A stretch of 64,000 nucleotides of DNA from Syngnathus acus (taxonomy: Eukaryota; Chordata; Actinopteri; Syngnathiformes; Syngnathidae): NCBI RefSeq assembly GCF_901709675.1, contig NC_051095.1, positions 20,117,456-20,181,455 of the forward strand. Direction: 5' to 3'. This document shows positions 63,009-64,000 of the stretch, one piece after another; the stretch's first letter is position 1, and the number at the start of each line of letters is the position of its first letter. Position numbers and translations under genes: made by a program. Below the pieces are notes generated by a model, which saw only the letters and a program-made list of their open reading frames with translations, was not told the origin of the DNA and ran no database searches.

Positions 63009-64000
63009 ATTGATTAACTAGGTGCACTATATCATTCAGATTCTTTGTATACCTTGTGGCCAAATGATTGTGATTTGGTGAAATGCATTAATCCTGAGTG
63101 TCCACAAATAGATTTGCTAGTTTGACGTTAAATAACCACTGCTTGTATTAGTATTTTCACATATGTTCGATATATTTCCAGTATGTGACGGGTGATGCAA
63201 GCTCTCAGGCTGGCACCACTGTACTTAGTCGGTCTTTGTTGACTCGAAGGCAAGCATACAGCTTCTGCAGAGCCTTTTTCTCCTCACGTCATATTCAGCA
63301 TCCCAGTCATCAAAAGGTGTTGTAACTACCCCAATTGGACGACATTTTCTTTTAATTAATACTGTTTTTTATTAACACGATTAATACTGCTTGTGAAACA
63401 TGAGTGTAGTGGCACTAAAATGGCCACTACCTGAGATGGATAACTATGGGTGAACTTCGCTAATTCATATTGTATAAACGCAATATTAATAGGAAAGCAG
63501 TGCTTACATTAATGAGGTTGTATACAACATATTGTAAAGAACATTTTGGGGTTGACCTCCCCTTTAAGTTCACCTGTATAGCTTACTATATTGCAATTAG
63601 GTTTATACTAAAATATCACTGGAAAGGTTGATATCCTTAACTATTTGTGTATAGTATACTGTATGTACAGGAGGAAATAGTTTTGCACCTTATGTTGGTG
63701 GTGTTGACTTTCTGCCGGGGGACAGGAACGGGAGGACCTCGGGTCGATTCCGAATGTTTTAGTAGAACATCTCCCATTGTCACATACTTTTTTGCTTAAA
63801 AAAAAAAGAAAAAAAAGAAAAAGAGTGAGTGAATCACACGCAGAGCCATTTCCTCTTTTACTGTTTGATTAGGACAGTATTCCAGTTACTTTAGGCATGC
63901 TGGGCTTGGCGCGCTGTTTACATTCCTTGTCAAACAGTCAGAACTCACTTCCTCTTCCTGTACTCACCCGTAGGCCTCTTTCTGAGGCTGCTTCTCACCA
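51177..64000 (-). CDS. sytl4: sytl4: synaptotagmin-like 4 (granuphilin), partial, with expanded linker
   Basis: Rab27 effector of secretory granules; the N-terminal Rab-binding/zinc-finger part lies beyond the right edge. Exons in coding order on the minus strand: 64000(partial)-63968, 62778-62539, ten two-exon cassettes (62427-55736), 55622-55548, 55056-54890, 54662-54560, 53764-53603, 52969-52864, 52782-52674, 52596-52388, 51322-51177; every phase checks. The acidic [15 protein letters not shown] exon and [11 protein letters not shown] precede C2A ([39 protein letters not shown]). C2B follows ([49 protein letters not shown]). The ending [20 protein letters not shown] identifies sytl4 rather than sytl5. 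Both C2 domains appear complete. The family docks dense-core granules via syntaxin-1/Munc18. The linker, normally ~200 residues, here exceeds 650. Confidence 0.93.
51735..51914 (+). mobile_element. SINE-like repeat (3' half) in a sytl4 intron
   Basis: attgagcactctaaattgtc, tggttggcaaccgggtatac, gctgggataggctcc and a (TGGA) tail; the 5' half is absent. Confidence 0.8.
53805..54020 (+). mobile_element. SINE-like repeat (3' half) in a sytl4 intron
   Basis: aaaaaacatgcttggtaggc, ccaaattgcccctaggtgtg, ggctggcaaccagttcaggg, gctgggataggctccagc and a (ATGG) tail. It is well preserved and so probably fairly young. Confidence 0.85.
55736..55996 (-). repeat. sytl4: sytl4 cassette 1 (C-terminal-most, likely founder)
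   Basis: Exon B 55996-55906 (91 nt) [20 protein letters not shown] then [11 protein letters not shown]; exon A 55830-55736 (95 nt) ending [13 protein letters not shown]. This exon A joins the acidic [11 protein letters not shown] exon exactly as RSKSVPGLNVDM joins the acidic stretch in human SYTL4, so it is probably the ancestral exon. Confidence 0.88.
56248..56512 (-). repeat. sytl4: sytl4 cassette 2
   Basis: Exon B 56512-56422 ([30 protein letters not shown]). Exon A 56345-56248 (98 nt; [29 protein letters not shown]). The junction codon reads CAA where other units have GAA. Confidence 0.88.
57016..57260 (-). repeat. sytl4: sytl4 cassette 3 (short exon A)
   Basis: Exon B 57260-57170 ([31 protein letters not shown]). 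Exon A 57092-57016 is only 77 nt ([25 protein letters not shown]), lacking the terminal GLDMQ; frame is kept. Confidence 0.85.
57401..57660 (-). repeat. sytl4: sytl4 cassette 4
   Basis: Exon B 57660-57570 ([31 protein letters not shown]). Exon A 57492-57401 (92 nt; [29 protein letters not shown]), the most diverged of the 92-98-nt A exons. Confidence 0.85.
58295..58558 (-). repeat. sytl4: sytl4 cassette 5
   Basis: Exon B 58558-58468 ([31 protein letters not shown]). Exon A 58392-58295 ([31 protein letters not shown]). Confidence 0.88.
58799..59081 (-). repeat. sytl4: sytl4 cassette 6 (duplicated splice donor)
   Basis: Exon B 59081-58991 ([31 protein letters not shown]). A 24-bp tandem duplication repeats the donor, so a second donor lies at exon end 58967 and would add 8 codons in frame. 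Exon A 58890-58799 (92 nt; [20 protein letters not shown]). Confidence 0.87.
59306..59560 (-). repeat. sytl4: sytl4 cassette 7
   Basis: Exon B 59560-59470 ([31 protein letters not shown]), very close to the array consensus. Exon A 59403-59306 ([32 protein letters not shown]). Confidence 0.88.
59810..60067 (-). repeat. sytl4: sytl4 cassette 8 (9-nt deletion in exon B)
   Basis: Exon B 60067-59986 is 82 nt ([28 protein letters not shown]); three codons equivalent to SVK are missing and the frame is kept. Exon A 59907-59810 ([30 protein letters not shown]). Confidence 0.87.
60648..60911 (-). repeat. sytl4: sytl4 cassette 9
   Basis: Exon B 60911-60821 ([31 protein letters not shown]). Exon A 60745-60648 ([30 protein letters not shown]); it ends CAT before the donor instead of CAA. 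Confidence 0.87.
61261..62172. mobile_element. hAT-type element with 8-bp duplication in a sytl4 intron
   Basis: Termini cagtgcttctcaaat and atttgagaagcactg are exact inverted repeats, flanked by ccttaagc at 61253-61260 and again at 62173-62180. The 912-bp body carries a LINE fragment rather than a hAT transposase, so it is non-autonomous and composite. Confidence 0.9.
61469..62060 (+). pseudogene. LINE reverse-transcriptase fragment nested in the hAT element
   Basis: Frame pieces read [20 protein letters not shown] (RT domain), then after a shift a block resembling [20 protein letters not shown] and [20 protein letters not shown]. These are L2/CR1-type RT motifs, broken by stops and frameshifts. 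Orientation is opposite to sytl4. Confidence 0.8.
62211..62427 (-). repeat. sytl4: sytl4 cassette 10 (N-terminal-most, diverged exon B)
   Basis: Exon B 62427-62369 is 59 nt, enters in phase 2 from the exon at 62539, and keeps only the PPG ending ([13 protein letters not shown]). Exon A 62302-62211 (92 nt; [30 protein letters not shown]) is typical. It is separated from cassette 9 by a transposon insertion. Confidence 0.8.
62539..62778 (-). CDS. sytl4: sytl4 linker exon with an internal duplication
   Basis: 240-nt exon reading [20 protein letters not shown] then [20 protein letters not shown], two related segments of about 25 residues, followed by [19 protein letters not shown]. It joins the upstream exon (ending [10 protein letters not shown], 63968) and cassette 10 in frame. 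It is Ser/Glu-rich and presumably disordered. Confidence 0.82.
62780..63967 (-). other. sytl4 intron
   Basis: A 30-base poly-A run lies at about 62977-63006. No exon or cassette copy was recognised. Confidence 0.6.

Overview
This window is vertebrate nuclear DNA, most likely from a percomorph teleost fish. The genes are intron-rich with compact introns and canonical GT-AG splice sites. Promoters are GC-rich, and the repeats are fish-type: Tc1-like transposase remains, L2-like LINE tails, hAT- and TA-flanked MITEs, and a SINE-like repeat ending in a TGGA microsatellite. Species cannot be read from the sequence.

Five genes were assembled exon by exon. bcorl1 (+, about 7.2-24.3 kb) encodes a BCL6-corepressor-like nuclear protein with a CtBP-type PLDLS motif, ankyrin repeats and a C-terminal PCGF1-binding-type domain. 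mid1ip1 (-, 36.9-37.7 kb) is a single-coding-exon Spot14/MIG12 lipogenic regulator. tspan6 (-, 39.0-44.3 kb) is a tetraspanin whose conserved last residues are frame-shifted. srpx2 (+, 45.4-50.2 kb) is a secreted sushi/HYR protein. sytl4 (-, 51.2 kb to beyond the right edge) is the granuphilin Rab27 effector; its C2A and C2B domains and a greatly enlarged linker are present, while its N-terminal Rab-binding region lies outside the window. tspan6/srpx2 are head to head and srpx2/sytl4 tail to tail, as I recall for human Xq22.1. The set also mirrors human Xp11.4 (BCOR, MID1IP1, TSPAN7, SRPX, SYTL5), so it looks like a preserved ancient paralogous block. Sequence details (BCORL1-specific motifs, SRPX2-like sushi domains, SYTL4-like C-terminus) decide the paralogue names.

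The most unusual structure is in sytl4. Between 55.7 and 62.4 kb the linker is built from ten tandem copies of a two-exon cassette (exon B of about 91 nt plus exon A of about 77-98 nt). Each cassette starts and ends in phase 0, except the degenerate tenth, so copies can be gained or lost without breaking the frame. Together they encode about 600 residues, several times the usual linker. I know of no description of such an expansion.

The rest is mostly gene-poor: 0-6.9 kb (old transposons, microsatellites, a GC-rich island with an unidentified signal-peptide-like exon), 24.3-36.3 kb (repeat-rich intergenic DNA) and 37.9-39.0 kb.
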